NCBI GenBank assembly: GCA_020052515.1
Contig: JAGVOW010000105.1
Location: 22,293-86,292 of the forward strand
Direction of reading: 5' to 3'
DNA length: 64,000 nt
Source of the DNA: Brevinematales bacterium
GTDB taxonomy: Bacteria > Spirochaetota > Brevinematia > Brevinematales > JAOACQ01
Shown: positions 9,688 through 18,560 of the stretch, piece by piece
How the letters are laid out: every line of letters starts with the position of its first letter
How positions within the stretch are numbered: position 1 is the stretch's first letter
Position numbers and translations under genes: made by a program
Notes under the pieces: generated by a model
The model's input: only the letters and a program-made list of their open reading frames with translations
What the model was told of the DNA's origin: nothing
The model's database searches: none

Positions 9688-10434
9688 ATGAAAAGATTAT
9701 CAGGCAAGAATGCCATTATTACAGGTTCAACAAGAGGAATCGGTAAAGGGATTGCCTTAAGGTTTGCTGAAGAAGGCGCGAATGTTTGCATTACCGGGAC
9801 GAAGATCGAAACAGTAGAGCCGGTTGTGAAAGAAATAGAGGCGCTGGGAGTAAGAGCTCTTGGGTTTGCTTTGAATGTTGCGGATTATAAGGCTGTGGAA
9901 GAAATGACAGCGAAGGTAAAAGAAGCCTGGGGCAGTTTAGATATACTGGTGAATAATGCTGGAATTACAAAGGACAATTTGATACTTCGAATGACGCCAG
10001 AAGATTTTGACGCGGTGATTAATATTAACCTGAAAGGTGTTTTTAATGGGATGAAAGCGGCTGTTCCGATTATGATGAAACAGCGGAGCGGTAAAATTAT
10101 CAATATTTCTTCGGTAATAGGACTGACCGGGAATGCGGGACAGGCAAATTACGCGGCAAGCAAAGCTGGCATTATTGGAATGACTAAAAGTATCGCCAAA
10201 GAATTTGCGGCCAGAGGCATGCAGGTGAACGCGATTGCTCCGGGATATATTCAAACTGATATGACGGACAAAGTGCCGGACAATATTAAAGAGGAAATTT
10301 TGAAAATGGTTCCCATGAAAAGAATGGGCCAGCCGGAAGATATCGCGAAAGCGGCGCTTTTTTTGGCATCCGGCGATTCTGATTATATAACAGGACAAAC
10401 GCTGGTCGTAGACGGTGGAATGGTAATGTCATAA
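9688..10434 (+). CDS. fabG: 3-oxoacyl-ACP reductase
   Basis: SDR motifs TGSTRGIGKGIA, NNAGITKDNL, YAASKAGIIGMTKS, DGGMVMS. Confidence 0.95.
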   Translation: MKRLSGKNAIITGSTRGIGKGIALRFAEEGANVCITGTKIETVEPVVKEIEALGVRALGFALNVADYKAVEEMTAKVKEAWGSLDILVNNAGITKDNLILRMTPEDFDAVININLKGVFNGMKAAVPIMMKQRSGKIINISSVIGLTGNAGQANYAASKAGIIGMTKSIAKEFAARGMQVNAIAPGYIQTDMTDKVPDNIKEEILKMVPMKRMGQPEDIAKAALFLASGDSDYITGQTLVVDGGMVMS

Positions 10435-10636
10435 ACCTGCGGTAAACCGAAAACGATGAAAATTATCCGCTAATGCACGCGAAGAAAGAATCTATGGCAT
10501 CTGCGACAAAACAATAAATTAGTGTATCTTAGGTGGCTTAGCGGAAGACCATTTTACTTACAGTGACGAGTGGCGAGTAATATAAACTATTCACTCGTAA
10601 CTGTATTATAGACTTATTTTCAAGGGAGGTTTTTGC

Positions 10637-11887
10637 ATGAATGCGAAAAGAGTTGCTATTACAGGAATGGGTACAATAAATTCTTTAGGTTTAACAGTAA
10701 GTGAGTTCTGGGAAAACTTGAAGGCGGGCAAATCTGGCCTCACCAGGATCAGTAATATTGATTTGAAAGATTCTCCTTCGCTGGTCGGCGGAGAAGTCAA
10801 GAATGCGGTCTTTAATTCCGAAAATTATATGGATAGAAAGCTGACGAAAAGAATGGACCGGTTTTGCCAGTTTGCTTTTTCAGCGACGAGGGAAGCCGTT
10901 GAAAGCAGTGGTATTTTAAAGGGCTCTTTGAATAAACAAAGAGTGGGAGTGGTTATTGCTTCAGGCATTGGTGGTATCCAAACCTTTTATGACAATTCAG
11001 TGAAGATGTATACCGCGGGGCACAATCGGGTTTCACCGCTTTTGATCCCTATGCTGATCAGCGACATTGCTTCGGGTTATATCTCCATAGAATATGGTTT
11101 TCAAGGTCCGAATTATTCGGTGGCTTCGGCATGCGCTTCGGCGGCGCATAGTATCGCGAGCGCTTACAATCACATTATTGTAGGCGATGCTGATGTGATG
11201 CTTTGCGGTGGAAGTGAAGCCGCTATTACCGGAATAGGGTTTGCCGGGTTTACACAGGCAATGGCCCTTTCTACTCATTATAATGATACGCCGGAAAAAG
11301 CTTCCCGGCCCTTTGATAAAGGAAGAGACGGTTTTGTAATGGGAGAAGGCGCTGGAGTTTTGGTGCTGGAAGATTGGGAACATGCCCAAAAGAGAGGAGC
11401 GTCTATCTACGCGGAGCTTGTTTCTTATGGTGTGAGCGGAGACGCTAATCATATTACGGCACCATGTCCGGATGGCAGCGGCGGCGCATTAGCTATGAGG
11501 AATGGTTTAGCCAAGGCAGGGCTTTCCCCAAAAGATATTCAATTGGTCAATGCCCATGGCACTTCTACCCCTTTAGGGGATGTGGCTGAGACAAAAGGCA
11601 TCAAACAGGTTTTTGGAGACTATGCCGGCGAATTGAAAGTGAATTCTACAAAGTCAATGATTGGCCATACATTGGGGGCGGCAGGGGGAATTGAGGCGAT
11701 CGCTGTGGTGAAAATGATGGAAACAGGCATCATTCATCCGACGATCAACTTGGAAGACCATGATCCGGAATGTGATCTAGACTATGTGCCGAATAAAGCG
11801 GTTTCTCATAATGTGAAATACGCCATTAGTAATTCTTTTGGTTTTGGTGGGCATAATGCTTCGCTTATTTTCAAAAAAGTCGGATAA
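10637..11887 (+). CDS. fabF: Beta-ketoacyl-ACP synthase II
   Basis: VASACASAAHSI, VNAHGTSTPLGD, KSMIGHTLGAAGGIEA, NSFGFGGHNASLIF. Confidence 0.95.
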   Translation: MNAKRVAITGMGTINSLGLTVSEFWENLKAGKSGLTRISNIDLKDSPSLVGGEVKNAVFNSENYMDRKLTKRMDRFCQFAFSATREAVESSGILKGSLNKQRVGVVIASGIGGIQTFYDNSVKMYTAGHNRVSPLLIPMLISDIASGYISIEYGFQGPNYSVASACASAAHSIASAYNHIIVGDADVMLCGGSEAAITGIGFAGFTQAMALSTHYNDTPEKASRPFDKGRDGFVMGEGAGVLVLEDWEHAQKRGASIYAELVSYGVSGDANHITAPCPDGSGGALAMRNGLAKAGLSPKDIQLVNAHGTSTPLGDVAETKGIKQVFGDYAGELKVNSTKSMIGHTLGAAGGIEAIAVVKMMETGIIHPTINLEDHDPECDLDYVPNKAVSHNVKYAISNSFGFGGHNASLIFKKVG

Positions 11888-12635
11888 GGCTGAAATTGTC
11901 CCGGCCCGGTGGGAAAAGCTTAAAAAGATTTGTCAAATACTGCAGATAAAAGTCAAAGATTATAAATTGCTGGACCAGGCATTAACTCATTCTTCTTATT
12001 TTGATAAATCCAGCAGTCACCATGAAACCTATGAAAGGCTGGAATTTCTGGGAGATTCTATTTTAAATGCCTCTGCGGCTTATTTACTTTATATGAATAA
12101 TGAGCGTTTGACCGAAGGGGCTCTTTCTGCGCTTCGTTCAAGCCTTGTAGATGAGAAGACGCTTTCACAGTTAGCTTTTTCCTTGAATATTCTGGATTAT
12201 GTAAATCTGGGAAAAGGAGAAACCCTTTCTGATAGAAGAGCTAAAGAAAAAGTCGCGGCGGATATATTAGAATCAATCATAGCCGTTTTGTTCCTGGAAA
12301 ACGGATTTAAAAACGCTCAGGATTTTGTGAAGAGGCTTCTGAAAAAGGAAATTTTAAACCGGCTGAAAATGGGCACCCGGGATTTTAAAACCCAGCTTCA
12401 GAAATGGGCTATTTCAAAATACAAAGAATATCCGCATTATCAGGTAACCAATGAATCCGGGCCGGATCATAACAAAGTATTTGAAGTAAAGGTTTCGGTG
12501 CACAATGAGTACTTCGCGACCGCTTCCGGCAGGACAAAAAAAGAAGCGGAACAGAATGCGGCAGAGAAAATAATGAAAGAAATAAAGGACGTTTCTGATG
12601 AAGCGCCCTCTAAAAAAGGTGCGAAAAATGCGTAG
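11856..12635 (+). CDS. rnc: Ribonuclease III
   Basis: ERLEFLGDSIL signature, DILESIIAVLFLENG, C-terminal dsRBD; ATG at 11856 preferred to the track start 11838; overlaps the fabF end. Confidence 0.94.
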   Translation: MLRLFSKKSDKAEIVPARWEKLKKICQILQIKVKDYKLLDQALTHSSYFDKSSSHHETYERLEFLGDSILNASAAYLLYMNNERLTEGALSALRSSLVDEKTLSQLAFSLNILDYVNLGKGETLSDRRAKEKVAADILESIIAVLFLENGFKNAQDFVKRLLKKEILNRLKMGTRDFKTQLQKWAISKYKEYPHYQVTNESGPDHNKVFEVKVSVHNEYFATASGRTKKEAEQNAAEKIMKEIKDVSDEAPSKKGAKNA

Positions 12636-13512
12636 TATGACAGGTTATGCTAATGAATTCAGAAGCACGGAAAAGTATGATGTCTCTATGGAGCTGAAAA
12701 GCGTCAATTCACGTTATTTTGAGTTTAAACTAAAATCCTATTCTTCTGTTGATGAATGGGAAAATGAAATTAAAAACATTGTGTTTGAAAAATTGAAACG
12801 GGGCAAAATAGACTGCTACATTAAAATAGTAGAAAAAAACGCGCAAAATTATAATATTGTAGTAAATCATGAATTGGCTAAGAAATATGAAGAAGCTCTG
12901 GTTTCTTTGTCCCGTACGGTTTCCATTGTTCCGGAATTGACTTTGAAAGATTTTGTTTCTCTGGGTAATGTTCTTCAGACAGAAAGAATCGGCGGGTATG
13001 AGGATTTGTTTGAATTGCTGAAAGAAATTTTAGAGTCCCTCATTCAAAAGACATTGGTGATGATGAACGTGGAAGGCGAGAAAACAAAAGAAGATATCGA
13101 AAATTCATTGGAAATCATCAGTAAGAGCCGTCAATTGATTGAAGGGTATTATCCGGCGAGTTTAGAAAAGTATAAGAAACTCTTAAAAGAAAGAATGCAG
13201 GAGCTTTTCCCTCAGAACGCGGAAGATTTGTTTACTAACAATCGGTTTTTGATGGAAATCGAGATGGTCGCTTCGCGCAGCGCTATTAATGAAGAGATGG
13301 TAAGGCTTTCAAGCCATATTTCTCAATTCAAAAATAGTTTAAGCGGCAAAGTGAACGGCGATAGCAAGAAACTGGATTTTATTTCTCAGGAAATGAATCG
13401 TGAGGTCAATACCATCGCGTCAAAATCGAGCGATTACGAGATTATTCAGAATACGATTATTATGAAAAGTGAAATAGAGAAAATCCGGGAACAACTCCGT
13501 AATTTGGAGTAG
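12628..13512 (+). CDS. yicC: YicC family endoribonuclease-like protein
   Basis: MRSMTGYANEF N-terminus, VNSRYFEFKLK, C-terminal SSDYEIIQNTIIMKSEIEKIREQLRNLE; precedes gmk. Confidence 0.92.
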   Translation: MRSMTGYANEFRSTEKYDVSMELKSVNSRYFEFKLKSYSSVDEWENEIKNIVFEKLKRGKIDCYIKIVEKNAQNYNIVVNHELAKKYEEALVSLSRTVSIVPELTLKDFVSLGNVLQTERIGGYEDLFELLKEILESLIQKTLVMMNVEGEKTKEDIENSLEIISKSRQLIEGYYPASLEKYKKLLKERMQELFPQNAEDLFTNNRFLMEIEMVASRSAINEEMVRLSSHISQFKNSLSGKVNGDSKKLDFISQEMNREVNTIASKSSDYEIIQNTIIMKSEIEKIREQLRNLE

Positions 13513-13516
13513 AATT

Positions 13517-14080
13517 ATGCAGTCGGGCAAAATCGTTGTGATTTCCGGGCCCTCCGGTGTCGGCAAAACCACTCTCTACAAAAGGCTTTTACAAGACCTT
13601 CCTGAAGTGTTTTCTTTCTCTGTTTCGGCTACCACCAGGCCGGCAAGAGCGGGTGAAACTAACGGAAAGGATTATTATTTTATCAGCAGGAAGGAGTTTA
13701 AAAAGAGAGTTACCGCCGGAGAGTTTGTGGAATGGGCAAATGTTTACGGCAATCTTTATGGCACATTAAAAGCAGAAATAATCCGGATTCTGGAAACAGG
13801 GAAGAACTGTCTTTTAGATGTGGATGTCCAGGGCGGAATGAGCCTTTATGAAGCTTTCCCGAAAAGTGTGTTGATTTTTATCGCGCCTCCGGCATCCGAT
13901 GAATTAAGAAGAAGAATCACAGAGAGAAATTTAGATAAGCCAGAGGTCATAGAAGCACGTATGAAGCAGGTAGATGAGGAGATGGCTTATATCCGGTATT
14001 ACCATCATATCATTGTCAACCGGGATGTGGAAGACGCTTATCTGGAATTGAAAAAGCTTGTTCTCGAATCAATAAAGTGA
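13517..14080 (+). CDS. gmk: Guanylate kinase
   Basis: P-loop SGPSGVGKTTL, SVSATTRPARAGETNGKDYYF. Confidence 0.95.
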   Translation: MQSGKIVVISGPSGVGKTTLYKRLLQDLPEVFSFSVSATTRPARAGETNGKDYYFISRKEFKKRVTAGEFVEWANVYGNLYGTLKAEIIRILETGKNCLLDVDVQGGMSLYEAFPKSVLIFIAPPASDELRRRITERNLDKPEVIEARMKQVDEEMAYIRYYHHIIVNRDVEDAYLELKKLVLESIK

Positions 14081-14090
14081 TTGTATAAGA

Positions 14091-14123
14091 ATTCCCCCTT
14101 TCTAAAGGGGGTTAGGGGGATTT
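14091..14123 (+). repeat. Palindromic repeat unit ATTCCCCCTTTCTAAAGGGGGTTAGGGGGATTT
   Basis: Near-identical inverted copy at 14180-14212. Confidence 0.85.
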
Positions 14124-14158
14124 AAATATTTATAAATTACGATTCAGATTTAAAGGAA

Positions 14159-14758
14159 TTGATTGAGGAACAGAAAGAAAAATCCCCCCTACCCCCTTTA
14201 GAAAGGGGGAGTAGTAAAGCTTCTCTTCAAATTTACATCGATGAGCTTTTAAAATGGAACAGGGGAATGAATCTCATTGGGAAGTCTACAGAGAAAGAAG
14301 TCTGGGAAACTCACATCGAAGATAGTTTGCGGCTATTACCTTTCTTAGAAAAAAATATTTGTAATAATGTCATTGATATTGGGAGTGGTGGTGGGCTTCC
14401 CGCTATACCACTTTCTATTTGTATGCCTCAGAAAAAGTTTTTTGTGACGGAAGTGGATTCAAAAAAGTTAGCTTTTCTGGAGTTTATCACAAAAAAGCTG
14501 ATACTAAACGCTTCAGTGATTGACATCAACAAGGGCTTTTTGTTCAAAGAAGAAAGTGTAATTATTTCACGGGCTTTTTCCAGTATTAAGAATATTTTAG
14601 AATGGGCAAGGCTTCATACGGAAAACAACAGCGGTTTTTATCTTTTGAAAGGGCGGGAAGAGAGAGTGGAGGAAGAGCTGGAAGAAGCCTTTATTGAAAG
14701 ATCCAAGATTGTTCGGCTTCAGAAAGGATGTGTTGTAATAATAGAAGGAAATATATAA
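14159..14758 (+). CDS. rsmG: 16S rRNA (guanine-N7)-methyltransferase RsmG
   Basis: LLKWNRGMNLIG, HIEDSLRLLPFL, VIDIGSGGGLPAIPLSICMP. Start (TTG) uncertain; N-terminus is repeat-derived. Confidence 0.85.
   Translation: MIEEQKEKSPLPPLERGSSKASLQIYIDELLKWNRGMNLIGKSTEKEVWETHIEDSLRLLPFLEKNICNNVIDIGSGGGLPAIPLSICMPQKKFFVTEVDSKKLAFLEFITKKLILNASVIDINKGFLFKEESVIISRAFSSIKNILEWARLHTENNSGFYLLKGREERVEEELEEAFIERSKIVRLQKGCVVIIEGNI
14180..14212 (-). repeat. Inverted copy of the 14091 repeat, lying in frame within rsmG
   Basis: AAATCCCCCCTACCCCCTTTAGAAAGGGGGAGT; encodes KSPLPPLERGS. Confidence 0.85.
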
Positions 14759-14765
14759 ATGATGC

Positions 14766-16244
14766 TTATTTTTTTCCGGAGTAAATTTTAAAATCGATAT
14801 CTTTCTTTGTGCTTTCTATCGCGTTAAACCATAACATCATCCGTTTATCTTTGAGATGCTCGCCCTGATTCACCATTTTCATTACACCATCAAAACTTTG
14901 TTTTACCTGGGAATAAAGCTGTTTGACTCGCAATTCATCGGGAGTAAAGGCCCTGGCGGCGTTTTCCTCTATGTGTAAGAGGAGGAGAGACATATAATGA
15001 TTTAATGGCGTTTGATAAGTCTGGTAAATGGTTGCACAGTATTCAAGTACCAGTTTATCAAAAGTCTCGCAGTACTCCAGGACACGGCTGAGAAAACCTA
15101 GCCTCTCAATAGCTGTCTGAAAATCGCATAATTGAACCATCCTGTTTTTGAGTTCCTGAAATTCCGTTTCAATATATTGATTATTCAAGTAGATCAACTT
15201 ACGATCAATCTGGATTTTATAATAAAACGGCTCAATCGATTTCGCAGTAATGGAAACCAGATCACACAGATTGGTAAAAACCGTGCTTTGCCATTTGTTT
15301 TCTTTGATAGAATCCCGCAGTCGAGTTAAACATTCCTGGATGCGGGATTTATAATGTTCAGACGGATGGCCGAGATAAACCTCATAGTTCTTCATACATA
15401 TTCCTTTAAAAGAGATTTCTCCATTGTAAAAGAAATTCAGGTTTTCCAGAACCCCTTTTTTAGAAGGGCTTTTTTCAAAATTGTAGAGGACATATTGTTC
15501 GATAATCACTTTGGTTTCTTTGGGCGCGATAGTACTTGCCCTTGTCTGGAGACGCGCCGCGGAATTTATGAGCGATCCTGAAAGAGCACCGTTTTCTGTA
15601 ATGACCAGAGGGTTTGACGACTGGCCGCCGGCTATACCCGCCGATATCTTGAATTCAGGCAGAAATAAATCCGGAAGAATCTCACTCTGAAATTGGATTT
15701 TCCTCTCTTTTGAAAAAAGGGCAATAATTTCGAATGTCGCGGAAAGAATCGAAGCCGCTTCTGAGCTGATCAATATAACAGAATCTCCCATTTCACGGGC
15801 TGCCAAAACCCCGAAAGACGAAGCGCATTGGTAAATTTTTGTAGTGATAAATTCATCCAGCCGCTGCAGCATAGTAATATTATTCTTTTTTTCCTCGCAG
15901 AATTTTGTGTATCCATGGATGTCAAGAATTGCGATATAGATTTTTGAAAGGATAAAATATTGTTTTAAATTTCCGTATCCCCGAAACTCATGGTCTTCAA
16001 GCACCAGATCAAACCATAATTTGGAAAAATTTTCTCTTGATAACACCGAGAAAATCCCCCAATAAAGCCTTTTAATCAGAATAAAAATATCGGGTAAAAT
16101 GGCCTGGACGGTACTCCTGTCCAGATTAATTTTGTCCATGTATTCCCTGGCTTCTGAATAAGAATTGATTTTTCCATTAATAATCAGGCTGACAATTTCC
16201 ATCTTAATTTTATCTACGGATTTGTTTTTCCCTAATTCATTCAT
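14766..16244 (-). CDS. Protein with class III nucleotidyl cyclase-like domain
   Basis: IAILDIHGYTKFC, REMGDSVILIS, ISAGIAGGQ, LINSAARLQTR match cyclase metal (two Asp) and N-x3-R motifs; unknown N- and C-terminal helical regions. Confidence 0.75.
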   Translation of the reverse strand: MNELGKNKSVDKIKMEIVSLIINGKINSYSEAREYMDKINLDRSTVQAILPDIFILIKRLYWGIFSVLSRENFSKLWFDLVLEDHEFRGYGNLKQYFILSKIYIAILDIHGYTKFCEEKKNNITMLQRLDEFITTKIYQCASSFGVLAAREMGDSVILISSEAASILSATFEIIALFSKERKIQFQSEILPDLFLPEFKISAGIAGGQSSNPLVITENGALSGSLINSAARLQTRASTIAPKETKVIIEQYVLYNFEKSPSKKGVLENLNFFYNGEISFKGICMKNYEVYLGHPSEHYKSRIQECLTRLRDSIKENKWQSTVFTNLCDLVSITAKSIEPFYYKIQIDRKLIYLNNQYIETEFQELKNRMVQLCDFQTAIERLGFLSRVLEYCETFDKLVLEYCATIYQTYQTPLNHYMSLLLLHIEENAARAFTPDELRVKQLYSQVKQSFDGVMKMVNQGEHLKDKRMMLWFNAIESTKKDIDFKIYSGKK

Positions 16245-16480
16245 GTTTTACCCTATTTAACCAATTATTCTATAAGCTTTTAAACAATAAAATCGCCATT
16301 AGTTATTTTACTATGTTGTACAGAATTAATCAATTACTGGTGAAAAGTACTTTGTGAAAGGATTTTAAGTATACTTGATTTTTCAAATGTCACAAATTAT
16401 AATATTTTTCACTGGGAGGGTTGCTTTCTCTCATCCGGTATTATTAAAAATATTTTTTTATTAAAATTGAGGAGGAATGA

Positions 16481-17326
16481 ATGAAAAGAGTATGGATTGG
16501 AATAATTGTTTTATTCGGGTGTTTTTTTTCTTCTTTGAGCTTATTTGGAGAAGAATCGAAAATGAAAATAGTCGTATTTAATCTGGACAAGATGCCCGAC
16601 GATTCATCCATGGAGGATGTTCGTACTTTCAGCGATTATGTAAGAGACGCTTTTATCAAAACCGGGAAGTTTGATGTGGTTTCGACAAATGATATTAATA
16701 ATAAGCCGGACGTAAAAAGAGCGCTGACCGGTTCTGTCAGTAAAATTGGTGATAACTATATGATCAGTTTGAAACTGATTAATTTAGAAACAGCTAAATA
16801 TATTACCTCCGTCAGTGTTCAGGCTACAAATAAAGACGATGTGCTTAAAGAGATTGATTCTAAAGTAGCTCTATTAACCAAAAAGTCTTTTGAAAACATT
16901 GCGGATGAGAAGGGCACTCCTGTGCCGCTTTCCAGGCTTAATTCTGGAGACAAAAAAAATCAGACGTCGGAACAATCATCGCTCATACCTGTGCTTAATA
17001 TAACTGGTTACAGCCTGATCGGGGCTTCCGCGATTTGTGCGGGATTGGGAATATTCTTCGATATTTCGGCGCAAAATAACTATAACAGCGCGAAGGCAGC
17101 TTATAGAGACTATCAGGATGCTGCTTCCGATGCTAAATGGCAGACTTATCAGGGTTATGTTACCAACACGGCGCAGAATTTATCTGCTAGAAATATTTCT
17201 TACATCGCGGGCGGTATTTCACTGGGAGTGGGTTTGGCTTGTGTCATTACAACGTTTTTTCTGCCAAAAGATAATGTCTCGGTCACCATTGCGCCTGATA
17301 AATTAACTATTTGTTATAAATTTTAG
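16481..17326 (+). CDS. Hypothetical exported/membrane protein
   Basis: N-terminal signal-like segment, C-terminal hydrophobic helices, RBS AGGAGG upstream of ATG. Confidence 0.7.
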   Translation: MKRVWIGIIVLFGCFFSSLSLFGEESKMKIVVFNLDKMPDDSSMEDVRTFSDYVRDAFIKTGKFDVVSTNDINNKPDVKRALTGSVSKIGDNYMISLKLINLETAKYITSVSVQATNKDDVLKEIDSKVALLTKKSFENIADEKGTPVPLSRLNSGDKKNQTSEQSSLIPVLNITGYSLIGASAICAGLGIFFDISAQNNYNSAKAAYRDYQDAASDAKWQTYQGYVTNTAQNLSARNISYIAGGISLGVGLACVITTFFLPKDNVSVTIAPDKLTICYKF

Positions 17327-17336
17327 GAGGAAGAAA

Positions 17337-18428
17337 ATGAAAAAACAACACTTATTTTTTTATTTTGGGATTCAAATTGTTATTTTTCTGCTGGCAGCGT
17401 CCTGTTCTAACATTAATGTCGATGATTTGAGCAAAAATAAATCGGACACCAATTCAGGTAATTTATGGCAGTCTCTCGGCGGTTCTTTTTCCGGTTCTGA
17501 TAACAGCATCGCTTTCAACAATGACATTCTTTATCTGGCTTATGCGGATAGCGGAAGCGGCAGAGCGACGCTCAAGAAGTACAACAATGGAAACTGGGAA
17601 GATGTCGGTACCCTCGGCGTCGGTTTTTCTCCGGCCAGTGCCGCTTATACCAGCCTTGCTTTCAATAACAATATTCCCTTTGTGGCTTTTCAGGATGGCG
17701 CGACGAACTCCAGGGCTTCTGTTATGATGTACTCCAATGGGAGCTGGCAGTATCTTGGTACACCGGGATTTTCATCAAATAGCGCTGCTAATATCAGCCT
17801 CATTTTTGACCACAGCATCCCCTTTGTGATTTATCAGGATTCCGGAAATGGCGCGACTGTGATGATGTACAGCAATGGAAATTGGCAGAATATCTACAGC
17901 AACGGCCTGTCCAACGCTCAAATCGGCAACAAGAACTTTGCTTTCAACAATAATATTCCTTATGTGGCTTATGTCGATTCTCACAACTACAATAGGGCGT
18001 CTGTTATGGTATTTACCAATGGGAGCTGGCAAACATTGGGAAGCCCTGGTTTTTCGAGCGGCAGTCTTTCCTATATCAGCATCGCTTTTAATAACGATAT
18101 TCCTTATGTCGTTTTTGACGATTCCGGATATGGCAGCAAGCTCCGGTGCGCGATGTACAGCAACGGAAGCTGGCAGAATGTCGGCGCGCTGGGTTTTACA
18201 TCGGGTTCAGCTTCCTATGAAAGCCTTGTTTTCAACAACAATATTCCCTATGTGGTTTATGGCAATGGTGAAAATTATAATAAGCTATGTGCTATGATGT
18301 ATGTAAATGGAAGCTGGCAGATCGTTGGCAGCCTAGACTTTTCGATGGGGTATTGGGTTACCTATAGAACCCTTGTTTTCAATAACAACATTCCCTATGC
18401 GGCTTTTGCTAATTATAATTATAATTAG
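17337..18428 (+). CDS. Lipoprotein with about seven WQ..G/FNNNIPYVAY repeats (beta-propeller-like)
   Basis: Lipobox-like LLAASC, then roughly 47-aa repeats; AGGAGG RBS. Confidence 0.75.
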   Translation: MKKQHLFFYFGIQIVIFLLAASCSNINVDDLSKNKSDTNSGNLWQSLGGSFSGSDNSIAFNNDILYLAYADSGSGRATLKKYNNGNWEDVGTLGVGFSPASAAYTSLAFNNNIPFVAFQDGATNSRASVMMYSNGSWQYLGTPGFSSNSAANISLIFDHSIPFVIYQDSGNGATVMMYSNGNWQNIYSNGLSNAQIGNKNFAFNNNIPYVAYVDSHNYNRASVMVFTNGSWQTLGSPGFSSGSLSYISIAFNNDIPYVVFDDSGYGSKLRCAMYSNGSWQNVGALGFTSGSASYESLVFNNNIPYVVYGNGENYNKLCAMMYVNGSWQIVGSLDFSMGYWVTYRTLVFNNNIPYAAFANYNYN

Positions 18429-18498
18429 CAATGGGTTGTGAGTGTCGTGCGCTTAAATCAGAATTGAAATCTGCGAGGAGTTACAAAAAGACAAAAAC

Positions 18499-18540
18499 CA
18501 TGCTGAGCTTGTCGAAGTATCCTTCGATAAACTCAGCATG
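18499..18540. repeat. Imperfect palindrome CATGCTGAGCTTGTCGAAGTATCCTTCGATAAACTCAGCATG
   Basis: Inverted repeat between convergent genes. Confidence 0.8.
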
Positions 18541-18560
18541 ATATTGAGACAGCCCTTTCC

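Noticed and set aside
9937-10398. 153-aa reverse ORF opposite fabG
   Set aside because: Antisense to a conserved gene; His/Arg/Ser-rich translation typical of shadow frames.
10435-10636. Possible acpP between fabG and fabF
   Set aside because: The gap is too short and no frame encodes an ACP-like DSL segment; it contains repeat-like hairpins.
17337-18428. Suspected frameshift truncation of the repeat lipoprotein
   Set aside because: The incomplete N- and C-terminal repeat halves complement each other as expected for Velcro closure of a propeller.
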